Positions 1 to 8,651 of a stretch of DNA of 64,000 nucleotides are shown here, piece after piece. The notes below the pieces were generated by a model. That model had not been told where the DNA came from and did no database searches. It worked only from the letters and a program-made list of their open reading frames with translations. The first letter of the stretch is position 1; each line of letters opens with the position of its first letter. Made by a program: the position numbers and the translations under genes. Source of the stretch: JAPLJC01 sp052326585 (GTDB taxonomy: Bacteria; Desulfobacterota; Desulfobaccia; Desulfobaccales; 0-14-0-80-60-11); assembly GCA_052326585.1 (NCBI GenBank), contig JBKQLU010000003.1:62001-126000 (forward strand), in the 5' to 3' direction.

Positions 1-687
1 CACTGGTCGTTGGAAGTCTTGGGGCTCATCTCCCACCTGGCCGCGGCGGACGAGGAGGATAAGGCTCATACTTTAAAACAATTGCAGGAATTCACCGGTT
101 TGCTGGCCGCGGTCCGCAGCCAGGGCTGGGCCTTACCGCTGAGCCAGCTGAGCAACAGCGCCGCCCTCTGGGAACTCAAGGAGGCCCATCTGGACCTGGT
201 GCGGCCGGGCCTGATGCTCTACGGCTCACCCCCGTCTCCCCGCCGCCCGCCGCCGGTTACCTTGAAGCCGGTAATGACCCTGGCCACCGAGGTCCTCCAG
301 GTGAAGCGTTTACCTCCGCAGAGCAGCATCAGTTACGGCTGCACCTACACCGCCCCCGACTGGTGCGACCTGGCGGTGCTGCCGGTAGGCTACTGCAACG
401 GCTACAACCGGCTGCTGTCCAACCGGGGCGCCGTCCTGGTCCGGGGTCGGCGGGCCCCCATCCGGGGCCGGATCTGCATGAACCTCACTATGGTGGAGGT
501 GACCGGCATCCCCGGGGTCAAGCCCGGGGACCGGGTCACCTTGCTGGGGCAGGACCAAAACGAGCGGATCAGCGCCGAGGAACTGGCGGGTTGGGCGGAG
601 ACCATCAGCTATGAAGTCTACTGTCTCCTGGGCGCCGCCAATCCGCGGCGTTACCAGGGAGCCCGAGATGGCGAGAAAACCGGATAG
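1..687 (+). CDS. alr: Alanine racemase, C-terminal part (5' end outside window)
   Basis: PLP-dependent interconversion of L- and D-alanine, supplying D-Ala for peptidoglycan. The reading frame is open from base 1, so about 228 C-terminal residues are present and the PLP-lysine end lies upstream. The visible part has the SISYGCTYTA segment, which matches the catalytic-tyrosine motif of the family, then GRICMNLTMVEVT, equivalent to the usual RICMD substrate-contact motif, with Asn where Asp is usual. The last third matches the C-terminal beta domain (PGDRVTLLG, AEELAGWAETISYEVYCLLG). The stop lies inside the next gene, which starts 20 bases earlier in another frame, so the two are likely co-translated. 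Identity is firm. The Asp-to-Asn change is seen directly but its effect is unknown. Confidence 0.93.
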   Translation, partial: HWSLEVLGLISHLAAADEEDKAHTLKQLQEFTGLLAAVRSQGWALPLSQLSNSAALWELKEAHLDLVRPGLMLYGSPPSPRRPPPVTLKPVMTLATEVLQVKRLPPQSSISYGCTYTAPDWCDLAVLPVGYCNGYNRLLSNRGAVLVRGRRAPIRGRICMNLTMVEVTGIPGVKPGDRVTLLGQDQNERISAEELAGWAETISYEVYCLLGAANPRRYQGARDGEKTG

Positions 688-838
688 CCAGGAGCCTAGC
701 ATCTGCCTGGTCTGCGCCTGGCGGGAGAATTGCGTCAAGAAGTATTCCTTCACCGGCCAACACTGCCTCGAATTTACCCGGGACCTGACCCTGAAGGCCA
801 AACCGGTGGGGGGAGCGCCGCAGCAGGAAGAGAAGTGA
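668..838 (+). CDS. Small cysteine-containing protein, function unknown
   Basis: A 56-residue protein whose ATG overlaps the end of alr. It has four cysteines in a Cys-x2-Cys-x6-Cys...Cys pattern (CLVC, ENC, QHC) within residues 12-40, which suggests metal or Fe-S binding. No transmembrane segment or signal peptide is visible. The tail is Lys/Glu/Gln-rich. I do not recognise a named family. The overlap with alr and the position before argS suggest it is a real cotranscribed gene rather than a chance frame. A zinc-ribbon-like role is the simplest guess, but the spacing is not that of a standard ribbon. Confidence 0.6.
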   Translation: MARKPDSQEPSICLVCAWRENCVKKYSFTGQHCLEFTRDLTLKAKPVGGAPQQEEK

Positions 839-997
839 CAGTGATCAGTGAAGGCTTGCCATGTGGCCGTATGCTTGAGCCTGCGCCTAAAGCACTTAAC
901 GAAATGGTGGGCAGAGCCCACCCTCCATGCTGCGCCACTTGACCATAGGGCGGCCCGTCGGGCCGCCCCGCAATAGCAACCATTCGAAAACTAGTCA
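839..997. repeat. Intergenic spacer with two perfect palindromes (REP-like)
   Basis: Two hairpins lie between the small Cys gene and argS. Bases 906-922 form GGTGGGC/GCCCACC with a 3-base loop. Bases 948-968 form GGGCGGCCC/GGGCCGCCC with a 3-base loop. Neither is followed by a T-run, so these look like dispersed REP-like palindromes rather than terminators. A close relative of the first occurs near 63165-63180. Confidence 0.6.
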
Positions 998-2665
998 ATG
1001 CGACTCAAAGAAGACTTACGCGATTTAATCAGCGCCGCGCTGGAAGCCGCCCGGGCCGCGGGCGAACTCAGCTTCGAGGCCCTGCCCGCCTTCGAAGTGG
1101 AGACCCCCAAGCAGGGGGACCATGGCGACCTGGCCACCAATCTGGCCCTGATCCTGGCCAAGCAGGCCAGGATGCCGCCCCGGAAGGTGGCCGAAATTCT
1201 GGTCAGCCGGGTGGCGGCGCCCCCGGGGATGCTGCAAAAAATAGAAATCGCCGGCCCCGGGTTCATCAACTTCTTCATCGCTGACGCCTTCTGGTACCGG
1301 GTGCTCCCGGAGATTCACGAGCAGGGCCCGGCTTACGGCGACAGCGGCCTGGGCGCCGGCCAAAAGGTTCAGGTCGAGTTCGTCAGCGCCAATCCCACCG
1401 GTCCCCTGCACATCGGCCACGGCCGAGGCGCCGCCCTGGGAGATGCCCTGGCCAATCTGCTGGCCGCCACCGGCCACCAGGTGCTGCGGGAATACTATAT
1501 CAACGACGTGGGCAACCAGATCCTCACCCTGGGCAAATCCCTCTATTTCCGTCTGCGGGAACTGCAGGGCGAGGTTATCGAGTTCCCCGAAGACGGCTAC
1601 CAGGGCGGCTACATGAAGGAACTGGCCGGGAATTACCTGGCCCAGGGAAGGGCGGTGCCGCCGGCGCCGCCCCACGAGGACGACCTGCTCGAGTTGGGCC
1701 GCTACGCCGGCGCAGTCATCCTGGCCGAGATTAAGCAGGACCTGGAAGACTTCGGGGTGCGCTTCGACTATTGGTTCAGCGAAACCGAGCTCTACCGCCG
1801 GGGTCTGGTGGAGCAAAGCTTTGAGCTTCTTAAAGAGCGCGGCTGCCTCGAGGAGCGGGACGGCGCCCTGTGGTTCCGGGCCAGCCAATTCGGAGATGAG
1901 AAGGACCGGGTGGTGCGCCGCGGCAATGGCGCCACCACCTACTTCGCCTCGGACGTGGCCTACCACCTGCTGAAGTTCCAGCAGGGCTTCGACCTGGTGG
2001 TGGATATCTGGGGGGCCGACCACCACGGCTATGTGCCCCGCCTGCAGGCCGCGGCCCAGGCACTGGAGTTTAAGGGGCGCCTCCAGGTGATCCTGGTGCA
2101 GTTGGTCTCCCTGCTGCGCCAGGGGGAGCCGGTGGCCATGACCACCCGGGGCGGCACCTTCGTCACCCTGCGGGAGGTGCTGGATGAAGTGGGCAAGGAT
2201 GCGGCCCGTTTCATCTTCCTGTCCCGGCGGCCCGACGCCCAACTGGAGTTCGACCTGGAATTAGCCAAGCAGCAGAGCAGCGAGAACCCGGTTTACTACG
2301 TGCAGTATGCCTATGCCCGCCTGGCCAGCGTCCTGCGCCAGGCCGCGGCCCAGGGGATACCTCAGGGCGCCCCCAACCTGAGCCGCCTGCCGCGGCTCGC
2401 CCTTCCGGAGGAGCTTTCCCTGCTCAAGATGCTGGCCGGCTATCCGGAGCTGGTGGAGGCCGCGGCCCGCAATTTGGAGCCGCACCGCCTCACTTATTTC
2501 TTGACGGAACTGGCCTCACAACTGCATAGTTATTATTATAAACACCGCTTCATCAGCGAAGATGGGGAGCTGACCCGGGCCCGCCTGGACCTGGTGGCGG
2601 CAGTGAAGACGGTGTTGGCCCACGGTTTGCAGATTCTAGGGGTGGCGGCTCCGGAGACCATGTGA
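998..2665 (+). CDS. argS: Arginine--tRNA ligase
   Basis: Class I aminoacyl-tRNA synthetase charging tRNA-Arg in the cytoplasm; 555 residues, the normal length. The N-terminal Add-1 domain covers roughly residues 1-100. The HIGH signature is HIGHGRG at 138-144, preceded by VSANPTGPL, a hallmark of ArgRS. The KMSKS position is occupied by AMTTRGG around 380-386, so the usual lysine is missing; this occurs in many bacterial ArgRS enzymes. The C-terminal 120 residues (YAYARLASVLRQ, LTYFLTELASQLHSYYYKHR) form the DALR anticodon-binding domain. No clear Shine-Dalgarno sequence precedes the ATG. A SPOR protein gene follows 51 bases downstream. Confidence 0.97.
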   Translation: MRLKEDLRDLISAALEAARAAGELSFEALPAFEVETPKQGDHGDLATNLALILAKQARMPPRKVAEILVSRVAAPPGMLQKIEIAGPGFINFFIADAFWYRVLPEIHEQGPAYGDSGLGAGQKVQVEFVSANPTGPLHIGHGRGAALGDALANLLAATGHQVLREYYINDVGNQILTLGKSLYFRLRELQGEVIEFPEDGYQGGYMKELAGNYLAQGRAVPPAPPHEDDLLELGRYAGAVILAEIKQDLEDFGVRFDYWFSETELYRRGLVEQSFELLKERGCLEERDGALWFRASQFGDEKDRVVRRGNGATTYFASDVAYHLLKFQQGFDLVVDIWGADHHGYVPRLQAAAQALEFKGRLQVILVQLVSLLRQGEPVAMTTRGGTFVTLREVLDEVGKDAARFIFLSRRPDAQLEFDLELAKQQSSENPVYYVQYAYARLASVLRQAAAQGIPQGAPNLSRLPRLALPEELSLLKMLAGYPELVEAAARNLEPHRLTYFLTELASQLHSYYYKHRFISEDGELTRARLDLVAAVKTVLAHGLQILGVAAPETM

Positions 2666-2716
2666 ACTTGGGCGGCCTCGCCATTCCAGGGCAATACCGC
2701 GCCTGAGGGAGGGGAT

Positions 2717-3475
2717 ATGGAGACAGGTCGGGGCAAAAGCGGCAAAAAGCCATGGCATCTGACCCTGGGGCTGACGGAGCTCATCTTCGGCACCTTCGGC
2801 ATGGTGGGGCTGCTGATGATGAGTTTCATCCTGGGGGTCCTGGCGGGCCGGGGGGACATTTATCGGGCGGCTTACTCCCTGGGGCTGCTGATGCCGGAGG
2901 CCAGGCAGGCGGCCCAGGTAATCCCCCCCCTGGCGCCGGCCCCAACCCAGCCCGTGGCGGCCTTAGCCCCGGCAGGTGCACCGAACCTTGCCTCCCCCGG
3001 CCCCTCCCCGGCAGCGCCACCGGCCGCCCGGGCGGCTGCCGCCGCCAGGCCAGCCCAACCCGCGGCAGTGGCCAGCTCCATGGTCCCGCTCTCCCCCCCG
3101 GCCGCCGCCACCTCTCCCAAGAAGAGAGCGGCCCGGGCCGTTCATGCCCAAGAGCAAAAAGCCCGGGAAGAGCAATTGCGCCAACACCAGGATCTGGCCA
3201 AGAAGCTGACCTTTCTCAACAGCTTCGATACCAAACCGGCGCCCCCCCAGGTAAAGGTGGCCACCTACCGGGACGGCAATGCGGCCCGGGCCAAGGTGGC
3301 CGCACTGCAAAAGCAGGGGGTCAAGGCCACCCTGCGGCAGGGTAAGGATGACCAAGGCGCTTACTATACCGTGTTTCGCCCGGCGGCCACCCCCAAAGAA
3401 CCCGAAAAACTGGCGCAAGGCAAGGACAAAGCGAAGCCCGGCAGCGCCGGCGCCAGCCCCAAACCGCAAAATTAG
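2717..3475 (+). CDS. SPOR domain membrane protein
   Basis: A 252-residue inner-membrane protein. Residues 1-18 are basic and cytoplasmic, residues about 20-43 form one transmembrane helix (IFGTFGMVGLLMMSFILGVL), and then comes a long Ala/Pro-rich linker. A C-terminal segment of about 70 residues (QVKVATYRDGNAARAKVAALQKQG, positions ~170-230) fits a SPOR fold, which binds denuded peptidoglycan at division septa. The layout of TM, disordered linker and C-terminal SPOR is that of FtsN/DamX-like proteins, although they share no specific sequence. It follows argS closely and probably shares its transcript. The SPOR call rests on pattern and architecture. Confidence 0.75.
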   Translation: METGRGKSGKKPWHLTLGLTELIFGTFGMVGLLMMSFILGVLAGRGDIYRAAYSLGLLMPEARQAAQVIPPLAPAPTQPVAALAPAGAPNLASPGPSPAAPPAARAAAAARPAQPAAVASSMVPLSPPAAATSPKKRAARAVHAQEQKAREEQLRQHQDLAKKLTFLNSFDTKPAPPQVKVATYRDGNAARAKVAALQKQGVKATLRQGKDDQGAYYTVFRPAATPKEPEKLAQGKDKAKPGSAGASPKPQN

Positions 3476-3751
3476 TCAGGAGCCGCGGCCTCAAGGCGCG
3501 TCGGCGCGCGGCCGGGGCCGCAGATAACGGACCTTGAGGACGGCCAAATCCTGCCGGCAAAATCCCGCCAAGAATTCGACTAGGCCCAGGAAGGTGCATA
3601 CTGCGGCGCCATTGGCGCCCATAACCTTATAGGCCTGCCGGGCGCGGGAACCGAAAAGGGATGCGGCCGAAGGCTGCGCGGAGGGTAATCCAGCCGGTAT
3701 GGCTGTCGGTGCGGGGTCGGGGGGTAACTCGGGAAAGGTCCCAAGAAGAGG

Positions 3752-4108
3752 CTAAAAGGAGTCCTCCAGGGAATCCGGGGCGGCTGAACCATCCCCGCCT
3801 TCCATGGCCTCTTCCACCATTTGGTCCACCTCGCCGGGGGCGTCCTCCCCCATCTCCTGGGTCATTTTCTTGAGGACGCGGGCCACGCTCTTGGGGTCAT
3901 TTTCATCCAATCCGCCCCAGGCCCCTGGGTCAGCCAGCTTCTCCAGGCGAGTCTCCTCGGAAAGGCGGACGTGCACCCGGGACAGCACCCGGGTCAGGGA
4001 AGCGCTGCCGCACTTTTTACAGCGGGGAGCAAAGGGCTCTTTGGGGTTCAGGATCAAAAAACCTGAGATCCGGCCGCAGTCCTGACATTGATACTCATAA
4101 ATGGGCAT
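3752..4108 (-). CDS. FmdB family zinc-ribbon protein
   Basis: 118 residues from the MPIYEYQC start; six extra upstream codons are possible but the family begins with MPIYEY. The ribbon is formed by CQDC near residue 8 and CKKCG near residue 31. The rest is acidic and Glu/Asp-rich (DENDPKSVARVLKKMTQEMGED), as in longer FmdB-type proteins of Deltaproteobacteria. The family is named after a putative regulator of formamidase expression, and its biochemical role is not established. It is the last gene of the minus-strand block and is convergent with the SPOR gene. The window has a second, shorter FmdB protein at 17836. Confidence 0.85.
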   Translation of the reverse strand: MPIYEYQCQDCGRISGFLILNPKEPFAPRCKKCGSASLTRVLSRVHVRLSEETRLEKLADPGAWGGLDENDPKSVARVLKKMTQEMGEDAPGEVDQMVEEAMEGGDGSAAPDSLEDSF

Positions 4109-4210
4109 GTCGGCGTCCCTTGCCAAACCAGACCAAAAAGACAGAAAAAAACGGCAAACGGCGTTCCTGCGGCTCGGCGCCCCTAGCCGCGGGGCCCGAA
4201 GTTTTGAACG

Positions 4211-5656
4211 CTAATTTGACATGGAACCCCCATTGTCCTTGACCTTCATCTTTTTCAGACGGGCGACCTGCTCCTTGGCGTCGGCATAGCGCCCATCCGC
4301 AGGGGACAAATTTTTTAACGCCACTTGAAAATGGAACAGCGCGGTGGGCAAGGCCTTGGACCTGAGGCTGTAAAGGCCCAGATAATAATGGGCCGGACCC
4401 AACTGCCCCTTCTCCCCATAGATGGTCCCCAAGTTATAATAGACCTCGCCATAAGTGGGATTCAGCCGGTAGACCTTTTCAAATAGAGGCAAGGCCTTAT
4501 CGGTCTGTTTGCGCTCCTGGCAAATCCTTCCCAGATAATAGAGGGTGACCTCGTCCTGGGGAGCCCGGCGCGTCAGATCGTCTAATAACTGGTTGGCCTC
4601 CTGATAGCGGTTCTGGTCGAAATAAAAGAGGGCCAGTTCTCGTTTAATTACGAAATTCCCCGGATCCAGTTTCAGGGCCTGCTGAAAGGCGGCGAGGGCT
4701 TCGGCAGGCTGGTCCAGCTTGGCCAGGGCCAGGGCCCGGCCATAAGCGAAGACCGGATTTTGCGGCTCCCGGATGGCGTCTTGGGTCATGCCCCGCAAGA
4801 GTTGATGGGGGTTGCCGCAGATGGAGTTCAACTTGATGGTGAAGTATTGGAAGTCAGGATAGTTGTTATAAGGCGCCACCTCGTTTTTATGGATCGCCAG
4901 CTTATTCTCGAGTACCACGATGCGGTCATCGGTGTAAGGGTGGGTGCGCAGGTACAGGGGAACCTTGCCTCCCTCGAACCAGCGCTGTTTATTCATCTTT
5001 TTGAACATGGCCACCATACCTTCGGGGTTATAGCCGGCACTGAGCAACCACTTGAACCCCATGGTGTCCGCCTGACCTTCAAATTCCCGGCTGTAGGACA
5101 GCATGGCGGCTTCGCCCCCCCCCATGGCGCCCACTAGCATAGGCGCCGCCATGGCGCCGCCCAGGAACACCGAAGCCAGGGCGCCGATTAAGGAAGCCAC
5201 CGTGACCACCTTGGCTTTTTCCATCATCTGGGCCATGTGCCGGCAATAGATATGGGAAACCTCATGGGCCATGACTCCGGCCAGTTCCTCCTCCCGATCG
5301 GCCATAAGAATCATGCCGCTATGAAGAAAGACATAGCCGCCCGGCACCGCAAAGGCGTTCATGGTCGGATCTTTGATGATGTAAAACTTATACTTAAAAG
5401 GCTGGGGCCCCATTTGGGCTACCAGTTTTTGGCCAATCTTATTGATATACGAGGTGAGGAAGGGGTCTTCTATGAGGGTGGCCTCTTGTTGGATATCCAG
5501 GAGAAACTCTTCGCCGATCTGCTTCTCTCTTTCGACGGTTAGAGCCATAAATTCATCGAACAGCGCCATGGAGGCGCGGGCTTGCAGCAAGACCAGGCAG
5601 GCTGCCAGGAAACAGATGATCCCCGTTCTCCTGAGATAGGACCGCAATTTAATCAT
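4211..5656 (-). CDS. M48 family metalloprotease with TPR repeats (BepA-like)
   Basis: 481 residues. A signal peptide or TM segment spans about residues 11-29. The peptidase M48 domain has the zinc motif HEVSH at 131-135 and a third-ligand region EFEGQAD at about 191-197. After residue ~300 come tetratricopeptide repeats (YGRALALAKLDQPAEALAAFQ, YYNLGTIYGEKGQLGPAHYYL). This architecture is that of BepA/YfgC, a periplasmic protease-chaperone for outer-membrane protein assembly, so a similar role is likely. The start overlaps the rsfS stop by eight bases (ATGATTAA), which suggests translational coupling. Identity to family is secure; the exact substrate is unknown. Confidence 0.9.
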   Translation of the reverse strand: MIKLRSYLRRTGIICFLAACLVLLQARASMALFDEFMALTVEREKQIGEEFLLDIQQEATLIEDPFLTSYINKIGQKLVAQMGPQPFKYKFYIIKDPTMNAFAVPGGYVFLHSGMILMADREEELAGVMAHEVSHIYCRHMAQMMEKAKVVTVASLIGALASVFLGGAMAAPMLVGAMGGGEAAMLSYSREFEGQADTMGFKWLLSAGYNPEGMVAMFKKMNKQRWFEGGKVPLYLRTHPYTDDRIVVLENKLAIHKNEVAPYNNYPDFQYFTIKLNSICGNPHQLLRGMTQDAIREPQNPVFAYGRALALAKLDQPAEALAAFQQALKLDPGNFVIKRELALFYFDQNRYQEANQLLDDLTRRAPQDEVTLYYLGRICQERKQTDKALPLFEKVYRLNPTYGEVYYNLGTIYGEKGQLGPAHYYLGLYSLRSKALPTALFHFQVALKNLSPADGRYADAKEQVARLKKMKVKDNGGSMSN

Positions 5657-6038
5657 GTCGGGAGGATTCCGACCCGGATTCCGGGCTTTGCGCCGGTCGG
5701 GCGGGAGAGGTGGTTGCCTGAGGCGCCGGGTTGGTCTTAAGAAGCGCGGCCCAGAGACCTTCCAAATCGTAGAATTCCCGGAGTTCCTGGAAAAAGATGT
5801 GAACTACCAGGGTGTTATAATCGATTAAAACCCAGAGTCCATCCTTAACCCCCTCGACCCCCAGGGGCTTGACCCCGGCCTTGGCCAGCGCTTCTTCCAG
5901 GTGCTCCGCCAGGGCCAGCACCTGGCGCCTGGAACCCCCGGAGCAGATGATGAAATAATCCGCGAAGGAACAGTGCTCTTTCACTTCCAGGAGCACGGGC
6001 TCCAGGGCCTGGAAATCCTCCAGGGTTTTGAGGGCCAA
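5649..6038 (-). CDS. rsfS: Ribosome silencing factor RsfS
   Basis: Binds L14 (uL14) on the large subunit and blocks subunit joining under starvation. The core reads CSFADYFIICSGGSRRQVLALAEHL followed by VEGVKDGLWVLIDYNTLVVHIF, a clear RsfS/YbeB match. A Pro/Ser-rich tail of about 25 residues follows. There is no ATG in frame between the nadD stop and the conserved core. The TTG at 6038 gives 129 residues; CTG codons slightly upstream are possible. The AGGAG next to the nadD stop sits too far from the TTG to settle the start. The position after nadD is the common bacterial arrangement. Confidence 0.9.
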   Translation of the reverse strand: MALKTLEDFQALEPVLLEVKEHCSFADYFIICSGGSRRQVLALAEHLEEALAKAGVKPLGVEGVKDGLWVLIDYNTLVVHIFFQELREFYDLEGLWAALLKTNPAPQATTSPARPAQSPESGSESSRHD

Positions 6039-6092
6039 CTCCGTCAGGGCATCCGGGGTGGGAGGGGCTGAAGGGGTCGTGTCAGCATCTCC

Positions 6093-6770
6093 TTATCGGT
6101 ATAGTTTGTTGTCTATTATATAGCTTCGCACCGGCTCCGGCAAGAGGTAGCGGATGGAGCGCCCCTGGCGGGCCAGGCGGCGGATGCCGGTGGCGGAGAT
6201 ATCCATCAGGGTGGTCTGCTGCCAAAGCACCTGATGCCCGGAAGGATGCCGGAAGCCGCGGTCACCCGCCAGGGGCTGGAATTGCGGGTCGACTTCCCGG
6301 GTAAGGATCTCCCCCAGGCTGGTGCGGTCATATCCCGGCCGGTCCAGCACCACAAAGTGGCAAAGATTAAAGATCTGGCCAGAGTCCTTCCAACTGGGGA
6401 TCTCCAGCATGGCGTCCAGCCCGAGGATAAAGTAAAGCTCCCAGCCGGGGCCGAACTCCTCCCGGAGCAACCGCAGGGTTTCGATGGAATATGACTTGCC
6501 GGGGCGGCGCCCCTCGATGTCGGAGACCTTAAGGAGCGCATGGTCACCCACCGCCAGCCGGGTCATGGCCAGGCGCACTGCAAAGGGGGAAAGCTCCCCG
6601 GGGGCCTTATGAGGCGGCTCAGCGGCCGGAATGAACCAGAGGCGGCTCAACGCCAAGGCCTCGCAGACCTCTTCCGCAGCCCGCAGGTGGCCGAAGTGGA
6701 TGGGGTTAAAGGTGCCCCCGAAGAGGCCCAGGCGGCGCCGGGCCTCAGGTTCTGATCTGGCCGTCTCCAT
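6093..6770 (-). CDS. nadD: Nicotinate-nucleotide adenylyltransferase
   Basis: Adenylates nicotinate mononucleotide in NAD synthesis. 225 residues from the ATG at 6770; the longer frame would add proline-rich residues inside proA that do not fit the family. The nucleotide-binding signature GLFGGTFNPIHFGH lies at about residues 14-27, and the second conserved motif appears as ISATGIRRLARQG near residue 190 (normally ISSTxIR). The gene overlaps the proA end by 26 bases and is followed by rsfS, the usual gene order. Length is normal. Confidence 0.95.
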   Translation of the reverse strand: METARSEPEARRRLGLFGGTFNPIHFGHLRAAEEVCEALALSRLWFIPAAEPPHKAPGELSPFAVRLAMTRLAVGDHALLKVSDIEGRRPGKSYSIETLRLLREEFGPGWELYFILGLDAMLEIPSWKDSGQIFNLCHFVVLDRPGYDRTSLGEILTREVDPQFQPLAGDRGFRHPSGHQVLWQQTTLMDISATGIRRLARQGRSIRYLLPEPVRSYIIDNKLYR

Positions 6771-8001
6771 AAACGATGAACTTGGTGGTGGTGAGTTCCT
6801 CCAGGCCCATGGGCCCGAAGGCGTGCAGCTTGGAGGTGTTGATGCCGATCTCCGCCCCCAGACCCAACTCGCCGCCGTCATTGAAGCGGGTGGAGGCGTT
6901 CACCAGGACCACCGAGGCGTCCACCTCCTTTAAAAAACGCTGGGCCCGGTGATAATCCCGCGTAATAATGGCCTCGGTGTGGTTGGAGCCGTAGCGCGCG
7001 ATGTGGTCCAGGGCCCCATCCAGGTCGTCCACCACCTTGACCGCCAGGATCAGGTCCATGAATTCGCAGCCCCAGTCCGCCGCGGCGGCCGGCGCCAACT
7101 TGGGGTCGATCTCCCGGGTGCGGGGACAGCCCCGCAGTTCCACCCCGGCCTCCCGTAAGCGGGCCAGCATCCGGGGCAGAAAGGCCGGCGCCGCCGCCTG
7201 GTGCACCAGCATGGCCTCCATGGCGTTGCAAACCCCGGGGCGCTGCACCTTGGCGTTGAAGCAGATGGTTTCGGCCATCTCCAGATCGGCGCCCGCATCC
7301 ACGAAGATGTGGCAAACCCCTTTGTAGTGCTTCAATACCGGGATGCGGGAATGCTCCGCCACAAAGCGGATCAGTCCCTCGCCCCCCCGGGGTATGATAA
7401 GGTCCACCAGCTCGTCCTGTTTCAGGAGTTCCAGGGTGGCCTCCCGGGCAATGCTGGGGATGACCTGCACCGCGGCCTGGGGCGCCCCGCCCTCCTCCAG
7501 GGCCTCTTGCATCAGTCCGGTCAAAGCCAGGTTGGAGTGGATGGCCTCCTTGCCTCCCTTGAGGATCACGGCATTGCCGCTTTTGAGACAGAGGGCGGCG
7601 GCGTCCACCGTGACGTTGGGCCGGGACTCGTAGATAAAGCCGATCACCCCCAGAGGGATGCGGGCGCGTCCCACCCTGAGGCCGTTGGGGCGCACCCACA
7701 TGCCGGTCACCGCGCCCACCGGGTCCGGCAGGGCCGCCACCTCCCGAAGACCCTGGATCATAGAGGCGATTACCTGATCGGACAGGGTGAGGCGGTCAAT
7801 GAAGGCCGCCGGATGGCCTTGGCCCCGAACCGCCTCCAAGTCCCGGCGGTTTTCGGCCTGGAGGGCGCCGCGGCGCTCCTCCAGGAGCTCCGCCACCCGC
7901 AGGATGACCCGGTCCTTGACGGACCGGGGAAGATTGCCCAACTGCCGGGCCGCGGCCCTGGCGGCCCGGGCCAGATCATGAACCAGGTTCGGGATGTCCA
8001 T
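6745..8001 (-). CDS. proA: Gamma-glutamyl phosphate reductase
   Basis: Second step of proline synthesis: NADPH-dependent reduction of gamma-glutamyl phosphate to the semialdehyde. 418 residues, full length, aldehyde dehydrogenase fold. The catalytic cysteine lies in QRPGVCNAMEA (Cys258), and IGFIYESRPNVTVDAAALCLKSGN (about 120-143) is the nucleotide/substrate region. It would normally follow proB directly. Here proB lies about 1.9 kb upstream, separated by three accessory genes, so it may have its own promoter or depend on read-through. Start ATG at 8001. Confidence 0.97.
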   Translation of the reverse strand: MDIPNLVHDLARAARAAARQLGNLPRSVKDRVILRVAELLEERRGALQAENRRDLEAVRGQGHPAAFIDRLTLSDQVIASMIQGLREVAALPDPVGAVTGMWVRPNGLRVGRARIPLGVIGFIYESRPNVTVDAAALCLKSGNAVILKGGKEAIHSNLALTGLMQEALEEGGAPQAAVQVIPSIAREATLELLKQDELVDLIIPRGGEGLIRFVAEHSRIPVLKHYKGVCHIFVDAGADLEMAETICFNAKVQRPGVCNAMEAMLVHQAAAPAFLPRMLARLREAGVELRGCPRTREIDPKLAPAAAADWGCEFMDLILAVKVVDDLDGALDHIARYGSNHTEAIITRDYHRAQRFLKEVDASVVLVNASTRFNDGGELGLGAEIGINTSKLHAFGPMGLEELTTTKFIVYGDGQIRT

Positions 8002-8027
8002 GTCCGTTTCCTTTGGTTAACTTCACC

Positions 8028-8651
8028 TTAACCTTTATTTTCTTCCTTAATCAGGCCGGGCCTCCCCTGAATCGATGCCAACCAGGAATCAAAACCATCT
8101 TTGCCCCGAGACTGGGGATTTTCCCGATCCAGGTGCCAACGCTGCGGATTGCCGGCGATATATTCTCGGATGCGGTTCAATGAGCGGTCGTCACGAATAA
8201 CATGTTCATAATAACCCCTTTGCCAGACGCTCGTCCCCACACTATTCCTTAATGCGTTTATTCTAACGGCAGATTGATATTTATAATATCCCAGAATCTC
8301 TCCCAAGGCCGGTGGTTTTTGTAGGGGCGGGGTCTCCCCGCCCGTCTCTATGGAGCTGCCGGAGGGAAATCCAAATCCTTTTTCCCTGGTGATTATGATG
8401 ATCCCATGGACATGGTTAGGCATTACCCTGAAGGCATCTAATTTTAGCGCCGGATTAAAGTGGGAGGATAAATCATCCCAACTGGCGGCGACAATTTTGC
8501 CGAATTCATTTAAATTCATCTCGTTATCAATAATGTTGCCGAATAAATATTGCCTCCTTTTAACGGCAATGGTAACAAAATATGCGCCTTCCTTGGAATA
8601 ATCGAAACCTAAAAGACGCAGAGAAACGCGGCGGGGAGAGTTCGGGATCAT
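8028..8651 (-). CDS. REP-associated tyrosine transposase (RAYT, Y1/HUH)
   Basis: 207 residues. The HUH motif is visible as MPNHVHGIII (His80, His82). GYYKYQ (121-126) probably holds the nucleophilic tyrosine, and the C-terminal block WQRGYYEHVIRDD...REYIAGNPQRW is typical of the transposase_17/RAYT family. Such single-copy, domesticated transposases spread short REP palindromes. Residues 102-114 (ETGGETPPLQKPP) are encoded by a copy of the same 23-base palindrome that lies 44 bases upstream of the start, so the gene carries its own probable substrate in frame. It sits between proA and the DUF2007 gene, within an insert in the proline operon. It has no insertion-sequence ends. Confidence 0.88.
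   Translation of the reverse strand: MIPNSPRRVSLRLLGFDYSKEGAYFVTIAVKRRQYLFGNIIDNEMNLNEFGKIVAASWDDLSSHFNPALKLDAFRVMPNHVHGIIIITREKGFGFPSGSSIETGGETPPLQKPPALGEILGYYKYQSAVRINALRNSVGTSVWQRGYYEHVIRDDRSLNRIREYIAGNPQRWHLDRENPQSRGKDGFDSWLASIQGRPGLIKEENKG
8321..8343 (-). repeat. REP palindrome inside the transposase gene
   Basis: GGGCGGGG and CCCCGCCC arms around a 3-base loop, with a flanking GTAG. It is translated in frame as part of the RAYT protein (about residues 103-110). A second copy in inverse orientation lies at 8695-8717. Confidence 0.85.

Noticed and set aside
1025..2242. 405-codon frame antisense to argS
   Set aside because: argS is complete on the plus strand; the frame is a shadow produced by GC-rich codon bias.
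3476..3751. Possible short genes between the SPOR and FmdB genes
   Set aside because: Frames on both strands are Pro/Arg-rich, lack ribosome-binding sites and overlap the neighbours; treated as non-coding spacer between convergent genes.
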